Assembly (NCBI GenBank): GCA_003537645.1
Contig: DPRM01000065.1
Coordinates: 19,372-38,631, forward strand
Direction: 5' to 3'
From: Prolixibacteraceae bacterium
GTDB taxonomy: Bacteria; Bacteroidota; Bacteroidia; Bacteroidales; Prolixibacteraceae
DNA: 19,260 nt
Shown here: positions 1 to 6,845 of the stretch, piece by piece
Position numbering within the stretch: position 1 is the stretch's first letter
How the letters are laid out: each line of letters begins with the position of its first letter
Program-made: the position numbers and the translations under genes
Notes under the pieces: generated by a model
Told to the model about the DNA's origin: nothing
Seen by the model: only the letters and a program-made list of their open reading frames with translations
Database searches by the model: none

Positions 1-273
1 TTTCATTTTTTCGATTTAAGCCGCAACCAGCGCACTGAACTGATGATTCATCCGTTTCAGGTAATGGATGTTACCTTGAAAAGCTATCTGAAAATGGATC
101 CGGAACAAGCCTGGCAGCAAATTGAAAAGTTAATGCATGAAGTGAAAAATGTAAATGGCACATTTATAAGTTTATGGCACAACGAATCGCTGAAAGATTC
201 GGGGCAATGGCTAGGTTGGCGCAAAGTTTTTGAACAAATACTGGTAAAGGGTTTAAAGTATGCCAATGATTAA
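1..273 (+). CDS. Polysaccharide deacetylase family protein, C-terminal fragment
   Basis: The reading frame is open from the first base of the window, so only the last 90 residues of a longer protein are present. The end contains PFQVMDVTLKSYLKM and VNGTFISLWHNESL, which I recognise as the C-terminus of the Bacteroidota polysaccharide deacetylase family (NodB-like, about 430 residues when whole). The late SLWHNE segment carries the histidine expected in the last conserved motif of this fold. Such enzymes remove acetyl groups from surface or capsular polysaccharide, but the substrate cannot be read here. The stop codon at 271-273 lies inside the next gene, which starts at 260, giving a 14-base overlap that suggests translational coupling. 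The family call rests on remembered resemblance of a fragment. Confidence 0.75.
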   Translation, partial: FHFFDLSRNQRTELMIHPFQVMDVTLKSYLKMDPEQAWQQIEKLMHEVKNVNGTFISLWHNESLKDSGQWLGWRKVFEQILVKGLKYAND

Positions 274-1192
274 TCCTGAAATTCGTTTTGTAGAAAATTC
301 GGACATCGATCGCGAAAGATGGGATCAGTGTGTGGCCAATTCTCCATTTGGGATAGTTTATGCTTATAGTTGGTACCTCGACCGAATTTGCCCGCATTGG
401 GATGCGCTTGTTTGGGGCAATTATTTGTACATTATGCCATTGGTGAACAATTCAAAACTGGGAATCCGATATGTTTATCAACCATTTTTTACACAGCAAT
501 TGGGTGTTTTTTCAAATTTTCTGCCCGAACCTGAGATTGTCAACCAGTTTTTACACGCCATTCCGGAGAGATTCAGGCTAACAGATATGAATCTGAATCT
601 TGGGAATGTACCGACAATAAGTAGTTTTAAAATAAGCCAGAATACTACTTTTCATCTGGAACTTCATCAAAGCCTAACAGGAATTCGCTCATTATACAAC
701 GCAAATACACGGCGAAATATTCAAAAGGCAGTTCAGAATAAAGTATTTATTTCACAGGTGTATGATATTCCAATGTTCCTGAAATTTACACAAACCAACC
801 TGAAAGATAAATCGCCGGAAGTTAAATCGAAGCACTATTTAGCCCTTCAGAAAGCAATCAGCTACGCACTTTACAACCAGCTTGGAGAGATATACGGTGC
901 CTTCGATTCGGGCAATAACCTGATTGCAGCAGTGTTTTTTGTGGGTTCGAATCAAAAGGTGATTTATCTGGCGGCCTCTTCAAATACAAGGGGAACAGAG
1001 CAAAGCGCCATGTTTTTACTGATTGATACTTTTATTCAGAACAATATTGGCAAAAATCTGATGCTCGATTTCGAAGGGTCGAATATTCCGGGTGTGGCCA
1101 GATTTTATAGCGGTTTTGGAGCATTGCCTCAGCGTTATTATTCAGTGCATCAAAACAAATTGCCAAATCTGCTGCGTCTTATAAAAAAGTGA
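260..1192 (+). CDS. GNAT/FemAB-like acyltransferase
   Basis: This is a 310-residue protein resembling the FemAB/GNAT-fold acyltransferases found beside polysaccharide deacetylases in Bacteroidota. Visible landmarks are an N-terminal half with aromatic-rich strands (residues about 20-100), a central segment with TRRNIQKA (the arginine/lysine-rich helix common in FemAB-like proteins), and a C-terminal half ending in LDFEGSNIPGVARFYSGFGA, typical of the second GNAT lobe. There are no membrane segments, so it should be cytoplasmic. It probably transfers an acyl or aminoacyl group onto a cell-surface glycan precursor; the substrate is unknown. The ATG at 260 lies inside the end of the preceding deacetylase gene, so the two are very likely co-translated and work on the same polysaccharide. 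Confidence 0.7.
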   Translation: MPMINPEIRFVENSDIDRERWDQCVANSPFGIVYAYSWYLDRICPHWDALVWGNYLYIMPLVNNSKLGIRYVYQPFFTQQLGVFSNFLPEPEIVNQFLHAIPERFRLTDMNLNLGNVPTISSFKISQNTTFHLELHQSLTGIRSLYNANTRRNIQKAVQNKVFISQVYDIPMFLKFTQTNLKDKSPEVKSKHYLALQKAISYALYNQLGEIYGAFDSGNNLIAAVFFVGSNQKVIYLAASSNTRGTEQSAMFLLIDTFIQNNIGKNLMLDFEGSNIPGVARFYSGFGALPQRYYSVHQNKLPNLLRLIKK

Positions 1193-1246
1193 GCCAATAT
1201 TGATCTTGTATTTTATACAGCATTCTTTTGGTTTACAATTTTTAAT

Positions 1247-1254
1247 TACTTTCG
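1247..1254 (+). promoter_or_regulatory. Possible -7 box of the upp promoter
   Basis: TACTTTCG fits the Bacteroidota -7 consensus TAnnTTTG with one mismatch and lies 17 bases before the upp ATG. A TTTG at 1227-1230 could be the -33 box, but the 16-base spacer is shorter than the usual 19-21. The longer frame open upstream of upp would cover this site, which is one reason to prefer the downstream ATG. Confidence 0.4.
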
Positions 1255-1271
1255 CCCAAACTTTTCAAAAC

Positions 1272-1934
1272 ATGAATGTAAATATTCTCGGGGAATCAAA
1301 TTCCGTTTTTAATCAGTTCATTTCCGAAATAAGATGCGAGGTAATCCAGAAAGACCCGATGCGGTTCAGAAGAAACCTCGAGCGTTTGGGAGAAATATTT
1401 GCTTATGAAATAAGCAAAGTAATGGATTATCAATCTGTTGATATAAAAACTCCGCTTGGAGTTGCCAAAGTAGAAACCTTGGTTCAGCACCCCGTTTTAG
1501 CCACTATTTTACGTGCCGGATTGCCTCTTCAGCAAGGATTGCTCAATATTTTCGATCGTGCAGAAAACGCTTTTATTTCGGCTTACCGCAAATATGATGA
1601 AAAAAGCGAATTTCACATCGAATTTGAATACCTGGCTTCTCCATCGCTTGAAGGGAAGGTAGTTATTCTCTCCGATCCGATGCTGGCTTCAGGATCATCG
1701 ATGGAAATCGGTTACAGGGCCCTATTAAAAAAAGGAACACCTAAGCATGTTCATCTGGTAGCTATAATCGCAAGTGCAAAGGGCGTTGAGCAGGTAATTA
1801 ATAACATTACCGCCGACAACGTAACCCTTTGGATTGGCGCAGTTGATCCGGATATGACCTCTATGTCGTACATTGTTCCTGGACTGGGCGATGCAGGCGA
1901 TTTAGCCTTCGGAGCAAAAATTGATTCGCACTAA
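1272..1934 (+). CDS. upp: Uracil phosphoribosyltransferase
   Basis: Converts uracil and PRPP into UMP in the cytoplasm (pyrimidine salvage). The 220-residue product has the PRPP-binding loop DPMLASGSS at residues 135-143, the LRAGLPL segment near residue 80, and the uracil-site signature PGLGDAGD near residue 203. The frame extends upstream to base 1200, but the family is 208-220 residues long and begins shortly before the equivalent of SNSVFNQFISEIR, so I take the ATG at 1272. A promoter-like box lies just upstream. The gene follows the acyltransferase gene after 79 bases and faces folK, so it ends its own transcription unit. The call is secure. Confidence 0.95.
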   Translation: MNVNILGESNSVFNQFISEIRCEVIQKDPMRFRRNLERLGEIFAYEISKVMDYQSVDIKTPLGVAKVETLVQHPVLATILRAGLPLQQGLLNIFDRAENAFISAYRKYDEKSEFHIEFEYLASPSLEGKVVILSDPMLASGSSMEIGYRALLKKGTPKHVHLVAIIASAKGVEQVINNITADNVTLWIGAVDPDMTSMSYIVPGLGDAGDLAFGAKIDSH

Positions 1935-2014
1935 AAAATAGTTTCAGGTTTCATCTTGTTGCTTGTTATTCTTTCTGAAAATTGCGACTGAACACTGTTT
2001 GGGTTTTTTTCGGG

Positions 2015-2500
2015 TCACTTTACTTTTTCAACCCGAAGCTGATCAGTGCATTCTGCCAGTAACTGGCTGATTGTTTTCTGAAGAACCGGATGTTTCAGAT
2101 CTGGGGCAACCTCATTTAAGGGTATCAAAACAAATTTTCGTTCCTGAATTCGCGGGTGGGGAATGATAAGATTTGGTAGTTCAACGGTTGCTTCTCCGAA
2201 AAACAAAATATCAATATCAATGATGCGAGAATCGTATTGATCTGATTTTCTGATGCGTCCCAGTTCAAGCTCCGTTTTCTGTGTTTCCCTGAGAACTTCT
2301 TCCGGAGAAAGACTGGTCGCAATTTCGAGTACCTGATTCCAGAATAAATCAGCTGACTCAAAACCCCACGGTTCGGTTTCATAGACGGCAGATTGAGTGG
2401 TAATTTTACCAATCAAATTATTCAGATTAATCCGAGCTTCCGAAAATATCTTTTCCTTATTGCCTAAGTTTCCGCCCAATAAAATATATATCTTGGTCAT
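2015..2500 (-). CDS. folK: 2-amino-4-hydroxy-6-hydroxymethyldihydropteridine diphosphokinase
   Basis: Transfers pyrophosphate from ATP to 6-hydroxymethyl-7,8-dihydropterin, the step before dihydropteroate synthase in folate synthesis. The 161-residue form has the N-terminal YILLGGNLGN strand/turn, YETEPWG at 40-46, SRIIDIDIL at 91-99 with the two magnesium-binding aspartates D95 and D97, and PHPRIQERKFVLIPL at 114-128. Two starts are possible. The ATG at 2500 matches the family, which begins just before YILLGGN. The ATG at 2518 adds six residues and overlaps the stop of the upstream gene by one base (TAATG), an arrangement typical of coupled translation. I list the shorter form, but the longer one is realistic. 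Confidence 0.95.
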   Translation of the reverse strand: MTKIYILLGGNLGNKEKIFSEARINLNNLIGKITTQSAVYETEPWGFESADLFWNQVLEIATSLSPEEVLRETQKTELELGRIRKSDQYDSRIIDIDILFFGEATVELPNLIIPHPRIQERKFVLIPLNEVAPDLKHPVLQKTISQLLAECTDQLRVEKVK

Positions 2501-2517
2501 ATATACATTGTTTTGCA

Positions 2518-3891
2518 TTATTTAATTACTTTCCAATAACCGCCTTTGTCCGGACCAATGCGTTCAATCTGCTTAGTTTTTTGCAGGTTTTGCAGGTTTC
2601 GTTCAATCGATCTTTGCGATACTCCAATTTGTTGTGCCATTTCATGAATAGTTGTATCAGAATTTTTAATGAGTATTTGGATAATTTTCACCGACGTTTT
2701 CACCGACGTTTTCACCGACGTTTTCACCGACGTTTTTTCTTTTACGATCTCTGCAACTATCTCTTTACCTTTTGGATATGCCTTTGTCTGTTTTGAAAGA
2801 AATTCAATCTGTAGTCCGCCAAAACTGGTGTCAAAAATCGGCTTTGTCAAACCAGATGATACACACATATCAATGATTTTTTCAATTCCTCTACCCCAAG
2901 ATTCAATCATACCTGCCCTGAAAAATGCATTTGCCACATCGGGATTGTTGGGCTTCGACGGATGAGTTAGAAACAAATTCTTTAACGACCAATCATTTGG
3001 AAGCTGTCCATCATTCCAGATTCTGATTTTATTTTCAAAAACTTTAATCTGAATAGGAATTCCACTACTATACTCTTTATGGACGATGGCGTTAAAAACG
3101 GCTTCGCGTAAGGCTGTTTCAGGATAAGGAAAGGTCTCAACTCTGGTAGTTCCTTCGTAACTAATTCTGGCTTTCAGATATTTGGTAAGGAGTACCTCCA
3201 TCGTTTTGTCTGCTTGCTGAAAAAGATTGCCGTGAATTTCGTCATGGTATATCAGTTCTGTTTCGCTATCAAAAAATCCTATTTTAAGGTACGATCCGGT
3301 AATAAATTTCTCTGGGTCACGATGAAAAAGAAGTGCTGCTGCCCTTTTAAGCTGTCCATTTTCAGCCAGGTGTAAATGATCCAGCAATAAATCATTGCTT
3401 TCGTTTAAGGTATCCTCATCAATTCGCTTTGCTTTTGTTGCTTTTTTCCTGAAAAGCTCAAAAGCGGCACCATCCAATTCCTCGGCTTTAAGATGTGGAA
3501 TCGGAATGCTGTCCCAATGTTTTCCTGTTCTTTGTAAAATGAATTTATTCAGCGCATTACCTTTCAGTTCCTGTTTTGTACTTCCGCTGCGGTAATGATA
3601 CTGTCCTTTGTAATTGATTGGATAGGGGTATGGATCAACAATTATTTCAAGATATTGCCCATCAACCTCTTGCTTAAGGTTAACATCCACCATAATCCCA
3701 AGCAGGTCGCGTACTTTGTTTGGTATTTCTTCTGAAAGCTTTTTGGCATCTGTCAAGCCAATAATGTCACCATGATCGTTTTTGCCGATAATCAATTTTC
3801 CACCTTGAGCATTGGCAAAGCCGCATATCCATTTTATGTATTCATCTCGCCATGCTTCTTTCCATTCAATATTCTGATTTTCTATTGTCAT
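2518..3891 (-). CDS. AlbA_2 / HATPase / winged-helix protein (Schlafen-AlbA_2 type)
   Basis: This 457-residue protein belongs to the ATP-binding family often annotated as a RecG-like or transcriptional-regulator protein. The N-terminal AlbA_2 domain is at about 5-125 (IEWKEAW, FANAQGGKLIIG). A GHKL/HATPase_c_4 module is at about 250-365, with the N-box EAVFNAIVHKEY (263-274), NDGQLP (293-298) and the SWGRGIEKI glycine motif (331-339). A winged helix is at 403-457 (IHEMAQQIGVSQRSIERNL). Between ATPase and winged helix lie four exact TSVK units (387-402), encoded by a 12-bp tandem repeat. Family members are putative nucleic-acid-binding regulators without a settled function. The gene is upstream of folK on the same strand, and its stop overlaps a possible folK start. 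A palindrome overlaps its putative promoter, so autoregulation is possible. Confidence 0.85.
   Translation of the reverse strand: MTIENQNIEWKEAWRDEYIKWICGFANAQGGKLIIGKNDHGDIIGLTDAKKLSEEIPNKVRDLLGIMVDVNLKQEVDGQYLEIIVDPYPYPINYKGQYHYRSGSTKQELKGNALNKFILQRTGKHWDSIPIPHLKAEELDGAAFELFRKKATKAKRIDEDTLNESNDLLLDHLHLAENGQLKRAAALLFHRDPEKFITGSYLKIGFFDSETELIYHDEIHGNLFQQADKTMEVLLTKYLKARISYEGTTRVETFPYPETALREAVFNAIVHKEYSSGIPIQIKVFENKIRIWNDGQLPNDWSLKNLFLTHPSKPNNPDVANAFFRAGMIESWGRGIEKIIDMCVSSGLTKPIFDTSFGGLQIEFLSKQTKAYPKGKEIVAEIVKEKTSVKTSVKTSVKTSVKIIQILIKNSDTTIHEMAQQIGVSQRSIERNLQNLQKTKQIERIGPDKGGYWKVIK
2685..2736. repeat. 12-bp in-frame tandem repeat (four perfect units)
   Basis: The unit TTTTCACCGACG occurs four times without mismatch (2685-2696, 2697-2708, 2709-2720, 2721-2732), followed by four further matching T bases. 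Read on the minus strand it encodes the tetrapeptide TSVK repeated through residues 387-402 of the AlbA_2 protein. Because the unit is a multiple of three, gain or loss of units would change only the length of the linker between the ATPase and the winged helix, not the frame. Confidence 0.97.
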
Positions 3892-3910
3892 GTTATTTTC
3901 TGATATTGAA

Positions 3911-3961
3911 TACGAAATGAGTTTGTAACAAAAACACTAATTTCGTACAAATCTATTGTAC
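3911..3961. promoter_or_regulatory. Palindrome-rich divergent promoter region
   Basis: The 102 bases between the AlbA_2 gene and sppA hold three inverted repeats: TACGAAAT at 3911-3918 with ATTTCGTA at 3940-3947, the short TTGT-A-ACAA at 3923-3931, and GTACAA-N5-TTGTAC at 3945-3961. The last covers a perfect TAnnTTTG box on the minus strand (TAGATTTG, 3955 to 3948), placed about 55 bases before the AlbA_2 ATG. No clear -33 box was found at the expected spacing. For sppA, TAATTTCG (3938-3945) and TACATTTT (3959-3966) are weak -7 candidates. The symmetry suggests an operator; which protein binds it is unknown. Confidence 0.4.
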
Positions 3962-3993
3962 ATTTTCGGATTTATAACTCAAATAATATACAG

Positions 3994-5763
3994 ATGAAGG
4001 AATTTTTCAAATTTACACTGGCATCCATTGTTGGAATAATGATCGCAGGTCTTTTGCTGCTTTTTATTACTATCGGTATTATTTCGGCCATGGTTTCCTC
4101 TGCCGATCAGCCAGTTCAAATTCAATCAAATAGTGTTTTACTCCTGACGTTCGACTATCAAATTGTTGACCGGGCAAAAAACAACCCACTGGAAGGTCTG
4201 GATTTCGGAATGTTTCAGGGCGTAAAAACAGTTGGATTGAATGACATGCTCGATTGTATTCGCAAAGCCAAAACCGACAACAACATTAAAGGGATCTATC
4301 TGAACCCAATGGATGTTCAGGCAGGGATGGCCACTGTTGAGGAAATCAGGTCTGCACTGAAAGATTTTAAAACTTCAGGAAAATTTGTGTATGCTTATGG
4401 TGAATATCTTTCTCAGAAAGCGTATTATTTGGTAACGGTTGCCGACTCAGTGATGCTAAATCCGCAAGGTTCGGTAGATTTTCGAGGATTGGGTGGCGAA
4501 CGCAGTTTTTATAAAAAAGCATTGGAAAAACTAGGTGTCGAAGTGCAAATAGTTCGTCATGGAAAATTTAAAGCCGCCGTTGAACCTTTTCTGCTCGATA
4601 AAATGAGCGACGAAAACCGCCTTCAGACCGAAACTTATATGAAAAGTATTTGGAACGAAATGCTGGTTGATATTTCTGCTTCGCGAAACATGGGTTTCGA
4701 CGAACTAAACGATATTGCCGACATGGTTGCTACTTTCAGAAAAGCTGATTTTGTGAAACAGAAAAATATGGTTGACGGCCTGAAATACAAAGATCAGGTG
4801 ATTGACGATCTGAAGAAACTGACCGGAACCAGTGAAAGGGATGATGTAAAAGCTGTTGAAATTCAGAAATATGTAAAAGTTCCTGAACAACGCGAGCACA
4901 AAGGTCTTGCCCGCGAAAAGATTGCAGTAATTTATGCTTCGGGAAGTATTGATGCAGGTGTTTCTGAAGAGGGAATCAACTCTGAAGTACTTTCGAAAGC
5001 GATTCGTGAAGCCCGTCGTGATTCGTCGATTAAAGCAATTGTATTGCGCATCAACTCTCCGGGCGGAAGCGCTTATGGTTCGGAAGTGATCTGGCGCGAG
5101 GTGAAACTGGCTGCCGAAACAAAACCGGTAATTGCTTCGATGGGCGATATGGCAGCCTCTGGCGGTTATTACATTGCCTGTGCTGCCGACAGCATTTTGG
5201 CCGATAGAACAACCATTACCGGTTCAATCGGGATTTTTGGAATGATTCCAAACGTGCAGAAGCTGATGACTGACAAGCTCGGAATTACGCAGGATGTGGT
5301 AACTACCAACGAACATTCAGACATGATTTCGCTTACACGCCCAATGTCGGCTTTCGAACGCGACCTTATGCAGCAGAGAATTGAGGATGGATACGATACT
5401 TTCATTAGCCGTGTTGCCGAAGGAAGGAAAATGGATAAAACCGCGGTTGATGCCATTGGTGAGGGACGTGTCTGGGCTGCCACCAATGCTAAGGAAATTA
5501 ATCTGATTGATACGTATGGCGGTCTGACAGAGGCAATTGCGCTTGCAAAAAAAATGGCTAATCTGGATAATTACCGGATTGTGAACCTACCAAAGCTAAA
5601 AGATCCGTTTGAAGAATTGCTGAAAGAATTTTCAGGATCGGCCAGGGCCAGTTTTATGAAGGATGAGATGGGCGAAAGCTATAAGTATTACGAACAGTTG
5701 CGCAGTATCATTTCACAGAAAGGCGTTCTGGCCAGAATGCCGTATGATATTGAGATTCATTAA
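3994..5763 (+). CDS. sppA: Signal peptide peptidase SppA, 67K type
   Basis: A membrane-anchored serine/lysine protease that cleaves leftover signal peptides and possibly other membrane peptides on the outer face of the inner membrane. The 589-residue length fits the long, duplicated 67K form. A single N-terminal membrane segment spans about 8-34. The first half carries the catalytic lysine in GKFKAAVEPF (K193 by analogy with E. coli K209). The second half carries NSPGGSAYGSEV (354-364) and the nucleophile in MAASGGYYIA (S389), so the dyad is intact. The gene starts downstream of a palindrome-rich region and is followed by a strong hairpin, so it is probably transcribed alone. Confidence 0.93.
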   Translation: MKEFFKFTLASIVGIMIAGLLLLFITIGIISAMVSSADQPVQIQSNSVLLLTFDYQIVDRAKNNPLEGLDFGMFQGVKTVGLNDMLDCIRKAKTDNNIKGIYLNPMDVQAGMATVEEIRSALKDFKTSGKFVYAYGEYLSQKAYYLVTVADSVMLNPQGSVDFRGLGGERSFYKKALEKLGVEVQIVRHGKFKAAVEPFLLDKMSDENRLQTETYMKSIWNEMLVDISASRNMGFDELNDIADMVATFRKADFVKQKNMVDGLKYKDQVIDDLKKLTGTSERDDVKAVEIQKYVKVPEQREHKGLAREKIAVIYASGSIDAGVSEEGINSEVLSKAIREARRDSSIKAIVLRINSPGGSAYGSEVIWREVKLAAETKPVIASMGDMAASGGYYIACAADSILADRTTITGSIGIFGMIPNVQKLMTDKLGITQDVVTTNEHSDMISLTRPMSAFERDLMQQRIEDGYDTFISRVAEGRKMDKTAVDAIGEGRVWAATNAKEINLIDTYGGLTEAIALAKKMANLDNYRIVNLPKLKDPFEELLKEFSGSARASFMKDEMGESYKYYEQLRSIISQKGVLARMPYDIEIH

Positions 5764-5780
5764 TATGCGACAATATTATG

Positions 5781-5823
5781 AAAAGGGACAAAATCATTTT
5801 TAATAAAGGGTTTTGTCCCTTTT
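5781..5823 (+). terminator. Intrinsic terminator after sppA
   Basis: A perfect 13-bp inverted repeat (AAAAGGGACAAAA at 5781-5793, TTTTGTCCCTTTT at 5811-5823) encloses a 17-base loop. It begins 18 bases after the sppA stop. The A-run before and T-run after the GGGAC/GTCCC core could make it work in both directions. Confidence 0.85.
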
Positions 5824-5869
5824 CTGTTTTTCAGGTCATACTAAATCTTTAACGACAAAAATAAATTGG

Positions 5870-6442
5870 ATGAAGACTATTCTGCTTTTAACATGTATAA
5901 ATCTCTTTTTCCTGAATTCATTTTCACAAAGCGTAGTATCGTGCACTATCGCGACTGCGCTTGGAAATATTCATATTGAATTGTATCCGGAAGAGGCGCC
6001 GGTTACAGTTGAAAATTTCCTGAAGTATGTTGACAATCAGTTGTATGACGGAACCAATTTTTACCGGGTTTGTACTCCTGAAAATGAAAAAGAACGGGCA
6101 GTGAAAATAGAAGTCATTCAGGGCGGCGATGTGGACGAAGCCAAACAGTTTGAGCCAATACCGATTGAAACGACGCAACAAACCGGAATTACACATCAGA
6201 ACGGAACTCTGTCGATGGCCAGAGACACGCCTAATTCGGCCACCAGCAGCTTTTTTATTTGTATCGGGAACCAACCCGAACTCGATTTTGCCGGAAAGCG
6301 AAATCCCGATGGACAGGGATTTGCAGCTTTTGGAAGGGTTACAAAAGGAATGAATGTGGTGAAGAAAATTCAGGCCGAGAAAGAAAATAGTCAATACCTG
6401 GTTGAACCGGTTGTCATCCGATCTATCCGGAGAATAGATTGA
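5870..6442 (+). CDS. Exported cyclophilin-type peptidyl-prolyl cis-trans isomerase
   Basis: Isomerises proline peptide bonds, probably in proteins folding outside the cytoplasm. The 190-residue form begins with a signal peptide (MKTILLLTCINLFFLNSFSQ, cleavage likely after Q20). Cyclophilin landmarks follow in order: APVTVENFLKYV (43-54), YDGTNFYRV with catalytic R66, QGGD (84-87), GTLSMAR (112-118), SSFFICIG (126-133) and GFAAFGRVTKGMNVV (150-164). The frame is open further upstream to about 5813, but that stretch lies inside the sppA terminator, so the ATG at 5870 with a proper signal peptide is preferred. The PPIase fold is clear; the export assignment rests on the signal peptide. It has no obvious functional link to its neighbours. 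Confidence 0.88.
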   Translation: MKTILLLTCINLFFLNSFSQSVVSCTIATALGNIHIELYPEEAPVTVENFLKYVDNQLYDGTNFYRVCTPENEKERAVKIEVIQGGDVDEAKQFEPIPIETTQQTGITHQNGTLSMARDTPNSATSSFFICIGNQPELDFAGKRNPDGQGFAAFGRVTKGMNVVKKIQAEKENSQYLVEPVVIRSIRRID

Positions 6443-6506
6443 TAACCGAAGAACTAAAACCACGCTTACTTTGTTGAAACATTAGTCAAATAAAGAAATA
6501 TCGATT

Positions 6507-6809
6507 ATGGAAAAACTATTCTTATTGAAACCCGATTTTCAGGATGTGAACCGTGATGCTGAAACAAAATACTTCTGTCCACCATGTGCATTGATAGAAG
6601 GAGTGCTTTCCTTTTATCCGAAACTTCGCAATGAATTGGCAATTACCTATGTTGATTTTGTTAGGCCGCGACCGGCGATTATTGAATTGATTGGTGAAGA
6701 AAATCAGGGATGTCCGGTTTTGGTTTTGGAAGATGGATCATTTCTGAACGAAACGGATGCTATTATACAGCACCTGACAGAAAATTACAAAATCGGGCAG
6801 GCGCATTGA
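6507..6809 (+). CDS. DUF3088-like thioredoxin-fold protein
   Basis: A 100-residue cytoplasmic protein without signal peptide or membrane segment. It begins MEKLFLLKPDF, has YFCPPCALIEGVL with a CxxC-type pair (C24, C27) after the first strand, then RPRPAIIELIGEENQGCPVLVLEDG and a helix starting at NETDAIIQHL. I recognise this as the DUF3088 family; the strand-CxxC-helix start and the proline before VLVL (cis-Pro position of the thioredoxin fold) suggest a thioredoxin/glutathione-transferase-like domain. Family function is not established. The ATG at 6507 follows the isomerase stop by 64 bases with no visible terminator, so they may share a transcript. It converges on the LtaS-type gene. Confidence 0.7.
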   Translation: MEKLFLLKPDFQDVNRDAETKYFCPPCALIEGVLSFYPKLRNELAITYVDFVRPRPAIIELIGEENQGCPVLVLEDGSFLNETDAIIQHLTENYKIGQAH

Positions 6810-6814
6810 AAATG

Positions 6815-6845
6815 ATGCGAGATGAAAATCAGCGATTTGTCGCAT
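6815..6845. terminator. Weak hairpin between convergent genes
   Basis: ATGCGA (6815-6820) and TCGCAT (6840-6845) form a 6-bp stem with a 19-base loop in the 36-bp gap between the two convergent stops. There is no good T-run in either direction, so it is only a candidate shared terminator. Confidence 0.25.

Noticed and set aside
1200..1271. Longer N-terminus for the uracil phosphoribosyltransferase
   Set aside because: The extension would exceed the family length, starts with a non-ATG codon and overlaps the promoter-like box at 1247-1254.
2009..2037. TTCGGGT/ACCCGAA 7-bp inverted repeat between upp and folK as a shared terminator
   Set aside because: A 15-base loop and no T-run after the stem in either direction; it also overlaps the folK stop. 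It may be chance, so it was not listed as a feature.
3994..5763. SppA as an inactive homologue
   Set aside because: Both the lysine (K193) and serine (S389) of the catalytic dyad are in their expected motifs.
5924..6463. Open frame of 179 codons on the minus strand across the cyclophilin gene
   Set aside because: It is fully antisense to a well-supported gene, and its translation has no recognisable domain.
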